NCBI RefSeq assembly: GCF_900109045.1
Contig: NZ_FNYL01000006.1
Coordinates: forward strand, 372,001-436,000
DNA from: Dyadobacter sp. SG02
Lineage (GTDB): Bacteria > Bacteroidota > Bacteroidia > Cytophagales > Spirosomataceae
Direction: 5' to 3'
DNA: 64,000 bases
The translations under genes were made by a program, and so were the position numbers. How positions within the stretch are numbered: position 1 is the first letter of the stretch; the number at the start of each line of letters is the position of its first letter. Positions 24,201-33,476 of this stretch are shown here, in pieces. Under the pieces are notes generated by a model. The model searched no databases, was not told the DNA's origin, and was given only the letters and a program-made list of their open reading frames with translations.

Positions 24201-24662
24201 GGTGTCGGCCGCAATGACTTTCCCGCGAATAATGCGATCGATGACGCCGTCTTCGCTGAATGCATCGAGCAGGCTTGTGTCATTTGTACCCGCAGTTTTG
24301 GTTGGTTTCCGGTTCAGGATAATGTATTCTTTGGAAACCGAATAGCGGATATTCAGCGGAGCGAGCAACTGGTCGAGAACGACGGAGAGCCGCTGGTTTT
24401 CGGCGGATACGCTCACTTTCTGGTTACGCACGAGCGACGGCACGTACGAGAAGCGCACGCCCGTCGATTTTTCGAGGTTGGTGAGCACCTGGCGCAGGTC
24501 CTGGCGCTCGGCTTTCAGGGTTACGTTGCGTTGGAGCAGCTCCTGCGCCAGCCCATTACTGGCGAGCGACAGGCTGCTGAACAGCAGGGTCAGTATGAAT
24601 GGTATGCATGCAATTTTCATCACAGTCACCAGGTACGTTAGTGGTCGACTACTTTTTTTCAT
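21222..24662 (-). CDS. SusC/RagA TonB-dependent receptor with STN domain (locus 1)
   Basis: A 1146-residue outer-membrane transporter. In order: signal region (1-35), STN secretin/TonB domain (about 45-100, RQDLRQVLTNLEKSTGVRFSY and SVVLDQLLAPLNIRY), a CarboxypepD_reg-like domain (about 145-225), the TonB plug (VLNVGSMIQGKVAGV, YVVDGVPN, ESITVLKDAASAAIYG), then the SusC beta barrel ending YSAGVKLKF. The STN domain shows that it signals to the FecR anti-sigma factor encoded just upstream, so substrate binding should release the ECF sigma factor. The ATG at 24662 is chosen over an upstream in-frame start because the hydrophobic signal follows it. Co-transcribed with susD. Confidence 0.95.
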   Translation of the reverse strand: MKKSSRPLTYLVTVMKIACIPFILTLLFSSLSLASNGLAQELLQRNVTLKAERQDLRQVLTNLEKSTGVRFSYVPSLVRNQKVSVSAENQRLSVVLDQLLAPLNIRYSVSKEYIILNRKPTKTAGTNDTSLLDAFSEDGVIDRIIRGKVIAADTKEPLPGVSVVVKGTQRGTSTEANGTFEIEVPNGDAQLIFSFVGYLAQEVNVGNQSELDVTLLSDTKSLQEVVVIGYGTVKKADLSASVSTVPDMEQIKNRPVLNVGSMIQGKVAGVTAISNGGHPNQTPNITIRGTGSRGGESVLYVVDGVPNAPYNPADIESITVLKDAASAAIYGAFSGSAGVILITTRQAAQGKPSIEYSGFMGMKQAWKLPQSLTAADEAKVSNLAYTNAGLAPLDGWDATKNPYAQVTRTDWIDEIFRTGLIQRHNLSFNAGTDKFSTLLQGRYERDEGTLINTYAQNLSVRFNATYKFTDKLKLRQELFYNNNDNRGTETTSGYSGTVLSAIYMPRSAVAYYDDGSFGGVGPRDSQYLGIHGDAISPVGTLLRNRPYNKSNDMQSVTELGYSDIIPGLSFLTRFSYRQNSSLWKSFDPKRTEPGKPNNQNTLSYSTNRGYHWIWENTANYSRVFGRHNVGAMASMTAQENGNRNFNIAARGFENEADWAQFFVNASIFDQNRPGDDEWKDRNASYVGRLSYSWADRYFVTASYRYDIAGRLAEGFRSKGYPGFTGAWKLSSEPFFNVKGLDLLKLRASWGRIGNIGSIGRYYGYPNLTPNNTYQIGNGAPISNGLYVNARFNPELSWETSQQTDFGLDISLLKEKLTITADYFNKLTFDLIKQQDTEWTNTNGYGAPFINQGKIRNTGFEFAANWRDQIGEFGYEIGGNFATLKNRVDYIDENPNSVWTHGDAWRSILVPFRSTVGQPYYSYWLIKNAGIFQTDEAAAAYVGPTGDRVQPSAKAGDLKFVDENGDGKIDDLDRVYMGNAFPKITYGITANANWKNFDFSIFFQGVGGVKLFNAFKQSTLNGAEQGYNRWDKILDAWSETNTGSDIPKIRANDPNKNFSTNSDWYLENGNYLRLKNLIIGYTFKSKPGKPSLRVYVSGDNLLTFTKYSGMDPEIGSQLIDGRYTAPGLDGGQYPVARVYSAGVKLKF

Positions 24663-24855
24663 AAATTCGAATGGTTTTGATGAATTCTGGACAAAGCCCT
24701 CCCGTGCTCCGATTTTGGCGGAACTGTCCTTCTGTTGAAATGAACCGGGAGAATCAGGCCGGTAATGCTGCAATCATTGCCGGCTTTTTTAATGAATCTG
24801 GGTCAAGGTTTAGCCATAGGGTAGAAGGGTTGTTTTGGTTGAAAGGAAACGAGGT

Positions 24856-25935
24856 TTATTCGCAGCCCTGCCCCGTGATAACGACCTGTCCGTCGGTTAC
24901 CTGGTAGCTTGCTTCGATGGTAGAGCAGATTATTCCTAACTTGTCAAAGAATGGCTCGTCGCGCAGCGCCACGCGCAGGTAGCAGTTTTCGAGCTTTGCT
25001 GAGTCGTACAAAATCGGTATCCCGTAAGTTTCCTGCAATAGCTTGAATGCTTCGCCAACCGGTTGATTATCAAACGTGAAGTCCGGCTTCGCGACAGGGC
25101 GTGCGATCGCCACCGGGTTTTCCGTAATGCTGCGTGCGAGAACCGGTTTGTCTGCTGTAAATACCGCTTGCTGATTGGGTGTGAGCAACATTTCAATGGC
25201 CTGGGTATTGCTGCTCAGGTCTTTCGCCTGCATTACAGCCACTTTCCCCGTGCGTACGATCACCTCCACGCGCTCCGCGGAAGATTTAATGGTAAAACTC
25301 GTTCCCACTACCCGCGTAACGAGGTCATTGGCATACACAAAAAATGGATTGTCCTTATCTTTTTGGACTTCAAAGAATGCGTCTCCCGAGAGATAGACCT
25401 CTCTTTTATGGTTTTGGACAAAAACTGGCGCGTAGCTAACCGCCGCATTGGGCATTAGCTCTATTTCACTGCCGTCCGGAAGGCTTACCTTCATGGGTTT
25501 CCGGCCTTTGTTCATAATCTCTTTCAATGGCACGGGGGATGCGGACACGTAGCGCTTATACGTGTAATTGCTTTTCGGGAAAACATTGTCACCGGAAATC
25601 AGCCAGCCCAGACCTACCAGAATAAGCACCGCCGCGGCGGCATACCACCAGCGCAGCCCCGCAACGCGGGTTTGCCGAAGCGGTAGCGTGTGTACCGAAT
25701 CATTCAATATCCGGTTCACCTCGTGGTCGAGCTCTTCGTGCGTGAGGTCGCTCGGCTGTTTTTCCCAGGTCAGGATCAGTTCTGCGGCCTGATCCATCAG
25801 AAGGGCTTTCTCGGGATATTCGGAGCGGAGTTTGGCCCAGAAAAAATCGTTACGCGGCTGGCCGTTTTTTACCCATCCCCTGAAATCGTCGTCGGTCAGA
25901 AAATCTTCCAGGTTGTAGTGGTAAAATGGATGCAT
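24856..25935 (-). CDS. FecR family anti-sigma factor (locus 1)
   Basis: A 359-residue single-pass inner-membrane protein. The N-terminal cytoplasmic part (about 1-90) holds the sigma factor. One membrane segment (about 92-112, WWYAAAAVLILVGLGWLI) leads to the periplasmic FecR domain (about 135-245, with KVSLPDGSEIELMPNAAVSY and VYLSGDAFFEVQKDKDNPFFVYA) and a C-terminal DUF4974 domain (about 285-359, PVGEAFKLLQETYGIPILYD). DUF4974 resembles the STN domain and contacts the receptor. It lies between its sigma factor (90 bp upstream) and the SusC gene (193 bp downstream). In such sets FecR both inhibits and helps activate the sigma factor. Confidence 0.95.
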   Translation of the reverse strand: MHPFYHYNLEDFLTDDDFRGWVKNGQPRNDFFWAKLRSEYPEKALLMDQAAELILTWEKQPSDLTHEELDHEVNRILNDSVHTLPLRQTRVAGLRWWYAAAAVLILVGLGWLISGDNVFPKSNYTYKRYVSASPVPLKEIMNKGRKPMKVSLPDGSEIELMPNAAVSYAPVFVQNHKREVYLSGDAFFEVQKDKDNPFFVYANDLVTRVVGTSFTIKSSAERVEVIVRTGKVAVMQAKDLSSNTQAIEMLLTPNQQAVFTADKPVLARSITENPVAIARPVAKPDFTFDNQPVGEAFKLLQETYGIPILYDSAKLENCYLRVALRDEPFFDKLGIICSTIEASYQVTDGQVVITGQGCE

Positions 25936-26025
25936 CGGTTCAAAGTGAAAGTGTTCTAAAAGTATAATCCGCCACGACCGCCGGGATCATGGAAGAATGC
26001 AGAAAAAATTTTAAAAAGTTTTGGA

Positions 26026-26607
26026 TTAATGTCCTCCCACCAGGAAGATCAGGAGCAGGCCGGCCAGCAGAAGCCATTTTTCGCGGAACATTTTCAAGCT
26101 CTCGTACAGGAGATTGGCCGTAGCCGGACGCGAAATGTTGAGGATTTCGGCAATGCGTTCGTTGGAAAGGTCCTGGTAAAACTTCAAATGGATCACTTCC
26201 TGCTGCCGCGGTGTGAGCGATTGGATAATATGCTGAATGCGCGAGAGCTTTTCTGCTGCAAACTCGGTGAGAATCAGTTCGCTCTCGATGGAGTTGGCCG
26301 TTTCGTGGAAATCTTCGGGTGCATTGTCGATGGCCAGGAAAACTTCCGGACGGTTGGCATTCTTGAATATGCGGTTGCGGAGGCTGGTAAGCAGGTAGGG
26401 TTTAATCTGGTCGGTTTTGCCGAGGGACTCCCTGCGTTCCCACAAATGCAGAAAAAGATCGTGAACGAGGTCTTTCAGATGGTCACGGTCGCTGATAAAA
26501 CGCCTGCCATAGTCGAACAACGGCCGGTAGTAGCTGCGCAGGAGTTGCTCAAAGGCCAGCGGGTCGCCTTCCCTGAACTTTTGCCAAAGTACCGAATCCT
26601 GTTCCAC
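26026..26607 (-). CDS. ECF RNA polymerase sigma factor (locus 1)
   Basis: A 193-residue ECF sigma factor of the Bacteroidota SusCD-linked type. Region 2 is seen in LLRSYYRPLFDYGRRFISD and DLVHDLFLHLWERRESL; region 4 in LTPRQQEVIHLKFYQDLSNERIAEILNISRPATANLLYESLKM. It starts with GTG 23 bp after a very good -33/-7 promoter. The C-terminus is a hydrophobic tail (WLLLAGLLLIFLVGGH) that looks like a membrane anchor; the sigma factor at 34685 has a similar, weaker tail. Expected to drive the downstream susCD operon when released by FecR. Confidence 0.95.
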   Translation of the reverse strand: MEQDSVLWQKFREGDPLAFEQLLRSYYRPLFDYGRRFISDRDHLKDLVHDLFLHLWERRESLGKTDQIKPYLLTSLRNRIFKNANRPEVFLAIDNAPEDFHETANSIESELILTEFAAEKLSRIQHIIQSLTPRQQEVIHLKFYQDLSNERIAEILNISRPATANLLYESLKMFREKWLLLAGLLLIFLVGGH

Positions 26608-26629
26608 GAAAAATGGGTTACGTTAAGGG

Positions 26630-26659
26630 CAAATGTACCATTTTTCTTTATTGCCCAAA
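26630..26659 (-). promoter_or_regulatory. Promoter of the locus 1 sigma factor gene
   Basis: On the minus strand TTTG (26659-26656), 18 bp, then TACATTTG (26637-26630), matching the Bacteroidota primary-sigma consensus TTTG-N~19-TAnnTTTG. The expected transcript start lies about 17 nt before the GTG start codon. This is the most complete promoter in the window. Confidence 0.75.
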
Positions 26660-26721
26660 ATCCGGTGCGGGCGGCGGCGATTATTTAATGTTGGGGTAAT
26701 ATTTTAAGTAACCGTTTGAAT

Positions 26722-26764
26722 AAAAAAACACAGGGCAGCAAACCGGTTGGTCTGCTGCCCTGTG
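26722..26764 (-). terminator. Intrinsic terminator of the locus 2 operon
   Basis: A perfect 11-bp stem CACAGGGCAGC / GCTGCCCTGTG with a 14-nt loop, followed on the minus strand by seven T. It lies right after the metallophosphoesterase stop. Confidence 0.9.
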
Positions 26765-26770
26765 AGAGGG

Positions 26771-28021
26771 TTATTTGTTCTTCTTCGGGATCAGGAACTT
26801 GCCTACCAGCTCGCCGTCGTCGCGGATCATTTTCAGGTCCAGTTGCTTACGGGTCGCATGGAGCTTGATAAGCGTCCGCTTGCCTTCCAGCGGCCCGCCA
26901 CCGATCACGATCGGCCAGTTATGGTCCGCGTCGGGCTCGTGCGTCATGTACCTGTGCGTATGCCCGGAGATTTGCAGGTCGATTTTGGCCTTGTTCAAAA
27001 CCGGCCCGAACAATGCCCGGCCATGCAGGGTACCATGCCAGTCACCCGAATGGTAGGGCGAAATGTGGATCAGTAGCACCCGGAAATCCGCCTTCTTGAA
27101 CTCCGGCGATTCGATTTCCTTTTCCAGCCATTTCTTCTGCACCTCGCGGTAGCGGTCGAATGCCGACAGGCCGCCGTACTCGACGCTGTCGTCGCCCTTG
27201 TCCTCGCCCGAATCGAGTACGATAAAATGTACCGGCCCGCGGGTAAACGAGAAATAGTACTTGTTGTCGGGATAGGCATAATACTCGGGAATGTGCCGCG
27301 AGAAGCTGCCCCGGCATTCGTGATTACCCTGTGTGAGCAGGAACGGGAACTCCGTCGCGAAAATATCGACGGAAGGTTTGATCAGGTGATCCACCATTTG
27401 CTGCTCCTCGGTAACCCAGTCGAAGCAGTCCCCGTTGAAAACCACAAAATCGTAATCTTTGGTATTACCCGTATAGCCATGGCGGTACAAAAGCTGCGGG
27501 ATGATCTGCGGGCGGTCGTGGATGTCGTTGAATACCACCATTTTGAACTCGTCCTCATTCTGTCCCCAGGTTTTGAAACCGTACAGCGGGCTGGCGATCG
27601 TCTCGCCGAACTCCACTTTCGAGCCTTTGTAACCCAATACTTCGGTGGAAACGATCTTGTATTTATGCTCGGTACCGGGCGCGAGGTTGGTCAATGTGAT
27701 CTTGTTGATCCGGTTGTTTGCCTCGATGAGTCCGTTGTTGTAGCCAAACTCGCGTTTGCTCGTGTAAGTACCCGCGCCGTATTCGACCCAGCTGAAACAG
27801 TTTTTATGGGTAATCCACATAATCGTAACCTCATTGGAACCCATATTCTGCAAATAGGGCCCGGCCACGAAATGGTTTTTTTCTTCCACGGCTGGGGTAG
27901 CGTCGGCTGCCGCAGCATCGGCTGTCGCAGCATTTGCTGTCTGCGAACCGACCAGGGGCAATAGACTCAGTGCCCCGATTTGAGACATTTTTTCCAGAAA
28001 AGACCTTCTGTCTGAAAGCAT
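26771..28021 (-). CDS. Exported calcineurin-like metallophosphoesterase
   Basis: A 416-residue phosphoesterase related to purple acid phosphatases. The N-terminus has a Tat-type signal (DRRSFLEKM then a hydrophobic stretch ending TANAA), so export as a folded, metal-loaded enzyme is likely. A fibronectin-like domain (about 50-140, AGPYLQNMGSNEVTIMW) precedes the catalytic domain with VVFNDIHD, FVVFNGDCFDW, LTQGNHEC, VLLIHISPYH and ISGHTHRYM, which together supply the two-metal site. It is the last gene of the locus 2 susCD operon (33 bp after susD) and is closed by a strong terminator. This points to a phosphate ester or phosphodiester as the substrate of the locus. Confidence 0.93.
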   Translation of the reverse strand: MLSDRRSFLEKMSQIGALSLLPLVGSQTANAATADAAAADATPAVEEKNHFVAGPYLQNMGSNEVTIMWITHKNCFSWVEYGAGTYTSKREFGYNNGLIEANNRINKITLTNLAPGTEHKYKIVSTEVLGYKGSKVEFGETIASPLYGFKTWGQNEDEFKMVVFNDIHDRPQIIPQLLYRHGYTGNTKDYDFVVFNGDCFDWVTEEQQMVDHLIKPSVDIFATEFPFLLTQGNHECRGSFSRHIPEYYAYPDNKYYFSFTRGPVHFIVLDSGEDKGDDSVEYGGLSAFDRYREVQKKWLEKEIESPEFKKADFRVLLIHISPYHSGDWHGTLHGRALFGPVLNKAKIDLQISGHTHRYMTHEPDADHNWPIVIGGGPLEGKRTLIKLHATRKQLDLKMIRDDGELVGKFLIPKKNK

Positions 28022-28054
28022 AAAATTAAGGGTTAGGAACAGTCGGATAATGCA

Positions 28055-29794
28055 TTACTCCCAATTAGGGTTTTGCGTCAGGTTGGTGTTCAACAGACGC
28101 TCCTGCTTGGCAATCGGGTACAGGTAATCCCTGTTCTCGATGAATTTCTTCGTAATATGGCCATTGATGATGATGTTACCGCCTTTGGCGCCGTTTTCCA
28201 GCGAGACGTCGCTGCCAAGTTTCAGCAATTGTGCGCCTTTGATATCCGGTTTGGTGCCTTCGTAGATCACCACGTCGATGGTCCCGCTTTTGTCGAGGTC
28301 GTACTCGCCCGGGCCGGGGAAATACATGCCTTTGAATTGTTTGGTCAAAATCTGGCCCTCTTTCCAGCGGACAATATCGTCCCAGCGGAAGTAGTTTTCC
28401 ATGACAAGCTCGATGCGGCGTTCGCGGCGGATTTCGAGGATCACACCCAGATTTTTACCGCTGATCTGCGTGTACTGTGCCGCCTGGTAGGGGTCCGGAT
28501 TGGCATTGGCCTGCTCCATATTGATATTCGGCATGCCTGCGCGGTCGCGGGTGAGCTTGGTTGAAATATCGAGATCGGCCTGGGTCAATGTGCCTTTTTC
28601 GGCTTTGGCTTCGGCGTAGTTCAGCAACACCTCGGCATAGCGGAAGATCGGCATGTCGGTAATGTCCTTGTTGAAAGTATCCCACTTCGGTGTCGACACG
28701 AATTTGATCAGCTGGTAGCCGGTTACCGTAGCACCGAATTCCGGAACGAGTTTGGCCGTTTCTCCGATCCGGGTATAGCCTGGGGTACGGATAGTCTGTG
28801 CCAGGCGGGGATCGCGGTTTTGTACTTCATCGAAAAACTGCATCGTTTCGTAGCCTTTCTTGTCGGTAAAGCGGGAGCCGTCGGCCATCAGATAGCTGTT
28901 TACCAGTTTTTTCTCCAAACCCGGCCGGCCGTAAGATGCGGTCATGGTATAGTAGTTGAGGTTATGGTAAACCTGCAATTCGTCACTGAAATCGCGGGCC
29001 AGGATTACTTCGTCCGCAATCGCATTGTCCGACGAGAAAAGTTTCAGGTAAGCGGTTGTCGGAGTGGCTTTGTAAATGGTATAGCCGCTGTTTTTCATCA
29101 GGTCTTCCGAAGCGGAAATACACGCGTCAAGGAACTTGTCGGCATTGGGCAGGTTGAATTCCGGGTGATATTTGCGGAATGTGCCTTCATACAACGCTAT
29201 CCGAGATTTCAATGCCAATGCCGTGTATTTGGTAATGGTGGTCACCTGCCGGCTGGCATCGAGGTTGGCGATCGCGTAGTCGATGTCGGCCATGACGGAG
29301 TCCATCACGAGCGCACGCGGGTCGCGGGGTTTGGTCAGCAACTCCTGGTCTTCCAGCTCGATGGTAGTCGAGTACCAGGGCACATCGCCGAAACGACGCA
29401 CCTTTTTGAAATAGAAATAAGCGCGGAAAAACCGGGCCAGACCGTTGTATTTGGCCACTGCCTTCTTGTCGGGGCATTTGCCGGAGTTGGCGAGAAAGTA
29501 ATTAATGTTCCGCAAATCGGTCCAGCGCCATCCATTTGCATCGGTTTCGGTGGCAGGCACGACGCGGGTTCCCTGTAACTCGTCGCGCAAGCTGGTTTTG
29601 ACCACATTATCAACATCCTCATTGTATACATCTTCCGCACTGGGTAATGCATTATAGAAGGAGTTGGTGTAAAGTAAAAGGTCGTTTTCGGTATTGAAAA
29701 AGGTCTCCGGCGAGATCGCATCCTGCGGGAGCTGTTCCAGGTCACAGGCTGCCAGGCCCATGGTAATGGCTATAATGCTAAGAATTTTTTTCAT
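28055..29794 (-). CDS. SusD/RagB family outer-membrane lipoprotein (locus 2)
   Basis: A 579-residue surface lipoprotein. The signal peptide ends at a lipobox (LAAC, Cys17). N-terminal SusD-like helices (ISPETFFNTENDLLLYTNSFYNAL) and the C-terminal RagB/SusD region (MPIFRYAEVLLNYAEAKAE, RRERRIELVMENYFRWDDIVRW) are typical. It binds substrate on top of the SusC channel encoded 15 bp upstream. The gene for a phosphoesterase follows 33 bp downstream. Length and domain order are normal; the substrate is unknown. Confidence 0.95.
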   Translation of the reverse strand: MKKILSIIAITMGLAACDLEQLPQDAISPETFFNTENDLLLYTNSFYNALPSAEDVYNEDVDNVVKTSLRDELQGTRVVPATETDANGWRWTDLRNINYFLANSGKCPDKKAVAKYNGLARFFRAYFYFKKVRRFGDVPWYSTTIELEDQELLTKPRDPRALVMDSVMADIDYAIANLDASRQVTTITKYTALALKSRIALYEGTFRKYHPEFNLPNADKFLDACISASEDLMKNSGYTIYKATPTTAYLKLFSSDNAIADEVILARDFSDELQVYHNLNYYTMTASYGRPGLEKKLVNSYLMADGSRFTDKKGYETMQFFDEVQNRDPRLAQTIRTPGYTRIGETAKLVPEFGATVTGYQLIKFVSTPKWDTFNKDITDMPIFRYAEVLLNYAEAKAEKGTLTQADLDISTKLTRDRAGMPNINMEQANANPDPYQAAQYTQISGKNLGVILEIRRERRIELVMENYFRWDDIVRWKEGQILTKQFKGMYFPGPGEYDLDKSGTIDVVIYEGTKPDIKGAQLLKLGSDVSLENGAKGGNIIINGHITKKFIENRDYLYPIAKQERLLNTNLTQNPNWE

Positions 29795-29809
29795 CGGTAG
29801 GAATGCCTT

Positions 29810-32800
29810 TTAGAATGTGACGTTTAAACCAACAGAGATGGTTTTGGACATGGGATAAGTACGACCGTTGGTTGCGTCGCCGTCGAATGCTTCGGGATCG
29901 ATGTATTTCGAACGAAGCGGTGAATAGGTGAGCAGGTTCTCGCCGCTTACGTACACGCGCGCCCGGGGAATGCGGACCATTTTGCTGATCTTCTCCGGCA
30001 CGGTATATCCGATCACGACATTTTTCAGGCGCAGGTATCCCACATTCTGAATGTAGCGGTCGTTGACGCTGTTCAGGTCACCCCCGGCATTGAGGGCCGT
30101 GTAACCGCGAAGCAACGGGAAATAGGCGTTCTGGTTTTCAGGTGTCCAGATATCCTTGCCGAAATCTTCCGGGATGAACGAATAGTACGGACGCGAGTAA
30201 GGCCCCCAGAATTTGTCTGCATTGTTGCCCGGGTACCAGTTTTTGCGCAGGATACCCTGTGCCAGCGCCGAAATGTCGAAACCGTTCCAGGAAGCACCCA
30301 GGTTGATGCCATAGCGGTAGCGGGCACGGTTGTTACCGACCTTTTTCAAATCGCCGTGGTCGCCTAATGTGTTGGCGCCCTGGTCTATTTTACCGTCGTT
30401 GTTCAGGTCGGCGAATTTCAGGTCACCTGCCTGCAACTTGCTCCATTCGCCCGGCGCGCTCAAACGCTGCTTGTTCACGATCGTCTGGTCGATTTTGTAG
30501 GCTTGCGCTTCCTCGTTGCTCTGGAACATGCCGTCGATCTGGTAACCCCACATTTCACCGATTTCCTGGCCTACATAAGGGTTCGAGAGCGTCTTGTTCG
30601 GGTTATCATATTTGGTAACCTTTGATTTGGAATCGGATATGACGAACGACACATTGTAAGAGAACGGCTTGTCGGCCACTTTGAAACGGTCGGCCCAGCT
30701 GAGGCTCAGCTCGAAACCTTTGGTTTGGATATCACCTGCATTCTGCGTGGGTACGGTGGCGCCGTAAACCGACGGAAGCACCTGGCCTGGCACGAGAATA
30801 CCGGTGGTGTTACGGATGTAGCCGTCGAACGAAATATTCAGGCGGTTTTTCAACAAAGTCGCGTCCAGACCGAGGTTAGTTGTCGTCGCCGATTCCCAGG
30901 TAAGTCCGGCAGAGATTGGCGCCGGGCTGCTTACGTATTGCAATTTCTGGCCATTGTTTATCCAGGTCGACTGCGCCGTAGGCATCATCGGAACGTAAGG
31001 ATAAAAGCTTGCAGAGCTTGGGTTATCGTTGAATTTCGGAGGCAGCTGGTTCCCCAATGTTCCGTAAGAAGCACGGATTTTCAGGTTATTAACTGCATTG
31101 CGGGCCGATTCGAAAAAGTTTTCCTCACTGATCCGCCATCCTGCCGACACCGAAGGGAAGAAACCGTTGCGGCGACCGCTACCGAAGCGCGAAGTACCGT
31201 CCAGACGGCCATTTGCTTCGAAAAGGTATTTACCCTGGTAATCGTAATTCGCGCGGAAGAATGCACCGAAAAGTTCGTACTCGTACGCACCGCCACTGAT
31301 AAGTTGTTCGCCGGTTCCTAGGTTGAGGTCGTTGATGCTTTCGGAAAGAAGGTTCTTCCGCGAGCCAGCCAAAACCTGGTGCTTGCGTGTTTCGTAGTTG
31401 ATACCCGCCGTCGCGCTCACATAATGCTTGCCGAAAGTATGATTGTATGACGAGAACACGTTCACCACATTCTGCGGATCGAACCAGAATGTTTTCTTCA
31501 ACTGGTCGGTATTGTAGTTCGGTACGGTGGCCATTACGCCCGGCTGAACGGAATACGTCGCTACGGCGGAGCGGTACCAGTCGTCGGTGATGTAGAACGA
31601 GTAGGAGTGGTTTGCAGTAAGGTTCCAGTTTTTGGCCAGGCTCATTTCCACGGTGTTAATGGTCGTCAGCTCGTGCACTTTCTGTTCACCGCCTGCTACG
31701 CCTTTCAAAAGGTTGGCAAACAAACCGTCTCCGATCGAATAGTTGTTTTTCAACGTGTTGTACGTAGGCGTACCATCCGGGTTACGCGGCGCGTAGATAG
31801 GCAATGCGTGTACGGTAATGGCTGTGAAGTTGCTGTTGGCACCGCCTTCCAGACCCGGATATTTATACCTTGAATCGAAATACATGGTATTGTTGCTCAC
31901 TTTCAGCCAGGGAGTGAGCTGTGCATTGATTTTGCTGCGCAGCGTGTACGACTTGAAATTGTCGGTATTGATACGCATTATACCGTCTTTGGAAAACAAT
32001 GAACCTGACAGGAAGTAGTTGATCTTGTCTGTTCCGCCCGAGAGGTTCACATTGTGTTGCTGCGAGGGCTGCTGCATGTCGAAGATCGTGTTCCACCAGT
32101 CGTAGTTACCATAGTAGTTGTAAATGTCCTTGCCATTCACATTCTTCACCACCACCCACGGACGGGCAGGATTTTCCGTCTTGTCGTACCGGCGTGCCTC
32201 GATTTCCTTGTAATCTTCCTCCGAATAGCGCGTGTAGCTGTTGCCCGTCGCACGGATAAATGCCTCGTCGTTGATTTTTACATAATCATAACCATTGGTC
32301 ATGAAATTGGTGTTGATGGTGGGTTTGGACCAACCGAAGTTATTGCTGTAAGAAACCGTTGTCTTACCATTTTTAGCAGTTTTGGTTGTGACCAGGATTA
32401 CCCCGAAAGCACCACGCGCACCATAAATGGCCGAAGCAGCAGCGTCTTTCAGAACCGACACCGATTCCACGTCACCGGGGTTGATGCGGTTGATATCACC
32501 GGGAATACCGTCGATGAGTACCAACGGCGGAGCGCTGCCGCTGATGGAAGTTTCCCCGCGCACGTTCAACGCGCCGCCCTTACCCGGCTGACCGGTGCTG
32601 AACGTAATGTTCAGGTTAGGTACCATCCCTTGCAGGATCTGCGACATGTTGTTCAACGGCCGGTTTTCGAGGTCCTTCGCTTGTACTTGCGAAACTGCCC
32701 CTGTCAGGTTTACGCGCTTTTGCGTTCCGTAACCTACTACGACAAGCTCCGACAAAGCCTTGTTATCTGCCTGTAAAGTCACATTGATCTCGTTGCGATT

Positions 32801-33424
32801 ACCCACGACGATTTCTTGCGAAACATAGCCCACAAAGCTGAAAACCAATGCCGATTCCACATTAGGTACGGTGATTTCGAACTTTCCGTTGCCGTCGGTC
32901 GTGGTACCTTGCGAAGTTCCTTTCACGACGATGCTCACACCCGGTAGCGTACCCTGGCCATCCGAAGAAGACACGGTACCGCGTACCTGCATTTCGGTGG
33001 GCAACACATATTGAAGCAGTTTCTCTTCCAGTTCGGGTATCACCGATTCCTCGCGGTTGACGCGCGTCTTCGCGAGCACGATCTGGTTGTTGATCAATTT
33101 GTAATTGATACCGCGTGGCGCCAGCAACTGGTCCAGTACCTTGGAGAGTTTCTGATTTTTTACATCGATGGTCACGTTTTCCTTCACGGAAACCCTGCTG
33201 CTGTATACAAAGCGGGTATTGGCACGGGCCTGGATCTCATTCAGGGCCTGTTTAAGCGAAACATTGCGAAGCGTGAGCGTCATGTCTTTGCTCAGCACAG
33301 ACTGGGCCGCAGTTTCCTTCGCATAGCTGCCGGCTGCGAGCGAGACGGCAAGAATCCATTGAAGCAGTCCAATGCGCATAATTTTTCGCCAGTCGACCGG
33401 CTTGTTACGTACTGTTTTTTGCAT
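29810..33424 (-). CDS. SusC/RagA TonB-dependent receptor with STN domain (locus 2)
   Basis: A 1204-residue outer-membrane transporter. It carries a signal peptide, an STN domain (about 50-105: LTLRNVSLKQALNEIQARANTRFVYS and SKVLDQLLAPRGINYK), a CarboxypepD_reg-like domain (about 145-225), the plug (PLNNMSQILQGMVPN, VLIDGIPGDINRINPGDVESVSVLKDAAASAIYG) and the barrel, ending TISVGLNVTF. The STN domain couples it to the FecR protein encoded upstream. The ATG at 33424 is preferred because the nine codons before it add nothing conserved. The 163-bp space to fecR contains a hairpin and four TGGTAC repeats. Confidence 0.95.
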   Translation of the reverse strand: MQKTVRNKPVDWRKIMRIGLLQWILAVSLAAGSYAKETAAQSVLSKDMTLTLRNVSLKQALNEIQARANTRFVYSSRVSVKENVTIDVKNQKLSKVLDQLLAPRGINYKLINNQIVLAKTRVNREESVIPELEEKLLQYVLPTEMQVRGTVSSSDGQGTLPGVSIVVKGTSQGTTTDGNGKFEITVPNVESALVFSFVGYVSQEIVVGNRNEINVTLQADNKALSELVVVGYGTQKRVNLTGAVSQVQAKDLENRPLNNMSQILQGMVPNLNITFSTGQPGKGGALNVRGETSISGSAPPLVLIDGIPGDINRINPGDVESVSVLKDAAASAIYGARGAFGVILVTTKTAKNGKTTVSYSNNFGWSKPTINTNFMTNGYDYVKINDEAFIRATGNSYTRYSEEDYKEIEARRYDKTENPARPWVVVKNVNGKDIYNYYGNYDWWNTIFDMQQPSQQHNVNLSGGTDKINYFLSGSLFSKDGIMRINTDNFKSYTLRSKINAQLTPWLKVSNNTMYFDSRYKYPGLEGGANSNFTAITVHALPIYAPRNPDGTPTYNTLKNNYSIGDGLFANLLKGVAGGEQKVHELTTINTVEMSLAKNWNLTANHSYSFYITDDWYRSAVATYSVQPGVMATVPNYNTDQLKKTFWFDPQNVVNVFSSYNHTFGKHYVSATAGINYETRKHQVLAGSRKNLLSESINDLNLGTGEQLISGGAYEYELFGAFFRANYDYQGKYLFEANGRLDGTSRFGSGRRNGFFPSVSAGWRISEENFFESARNAVNNLKIRASYGTLGNQLPPKFNDNPSSASFYPYVPMMPTAQSTWINNGQKLQYVSSPAPISAGLTWESATTTNLGLDATLLKNRLNISFDGYIRNTTGILVPGQVLPSVYGATVPTQNAGDIQTKGFELSLSWADRFKVADKPFSYNVSFVISDSKSKVTKYDNPNKTLSNPYVGQEIGEMWGYQIDGMFQSNEEAQAYKIDQTIVNKQRLSAPGEWSKLQAGDLKFADLNNDGKIDQGANTLGDHGDLKKVGNNRARYRYGINLGASWNGFDISALAQGILRKNWYPGNNADKFWGPYSRPYYSFIPEDFGKDIWTPENQNAYFPLLRGYTALNAGGDLNSVNDRYIQNVGYLRLKNVVIGYTVPEKISKMVRIPRARVYVSGENLLTYSPLRSKYIDPEAFDGDATNGRTYPMSKTISVGLNVTF

Positions 33425-33476
33425 AATTTTGATTGTCTGATGGTTAGGCACTATTGGATAAAAACATCCTTTTGAA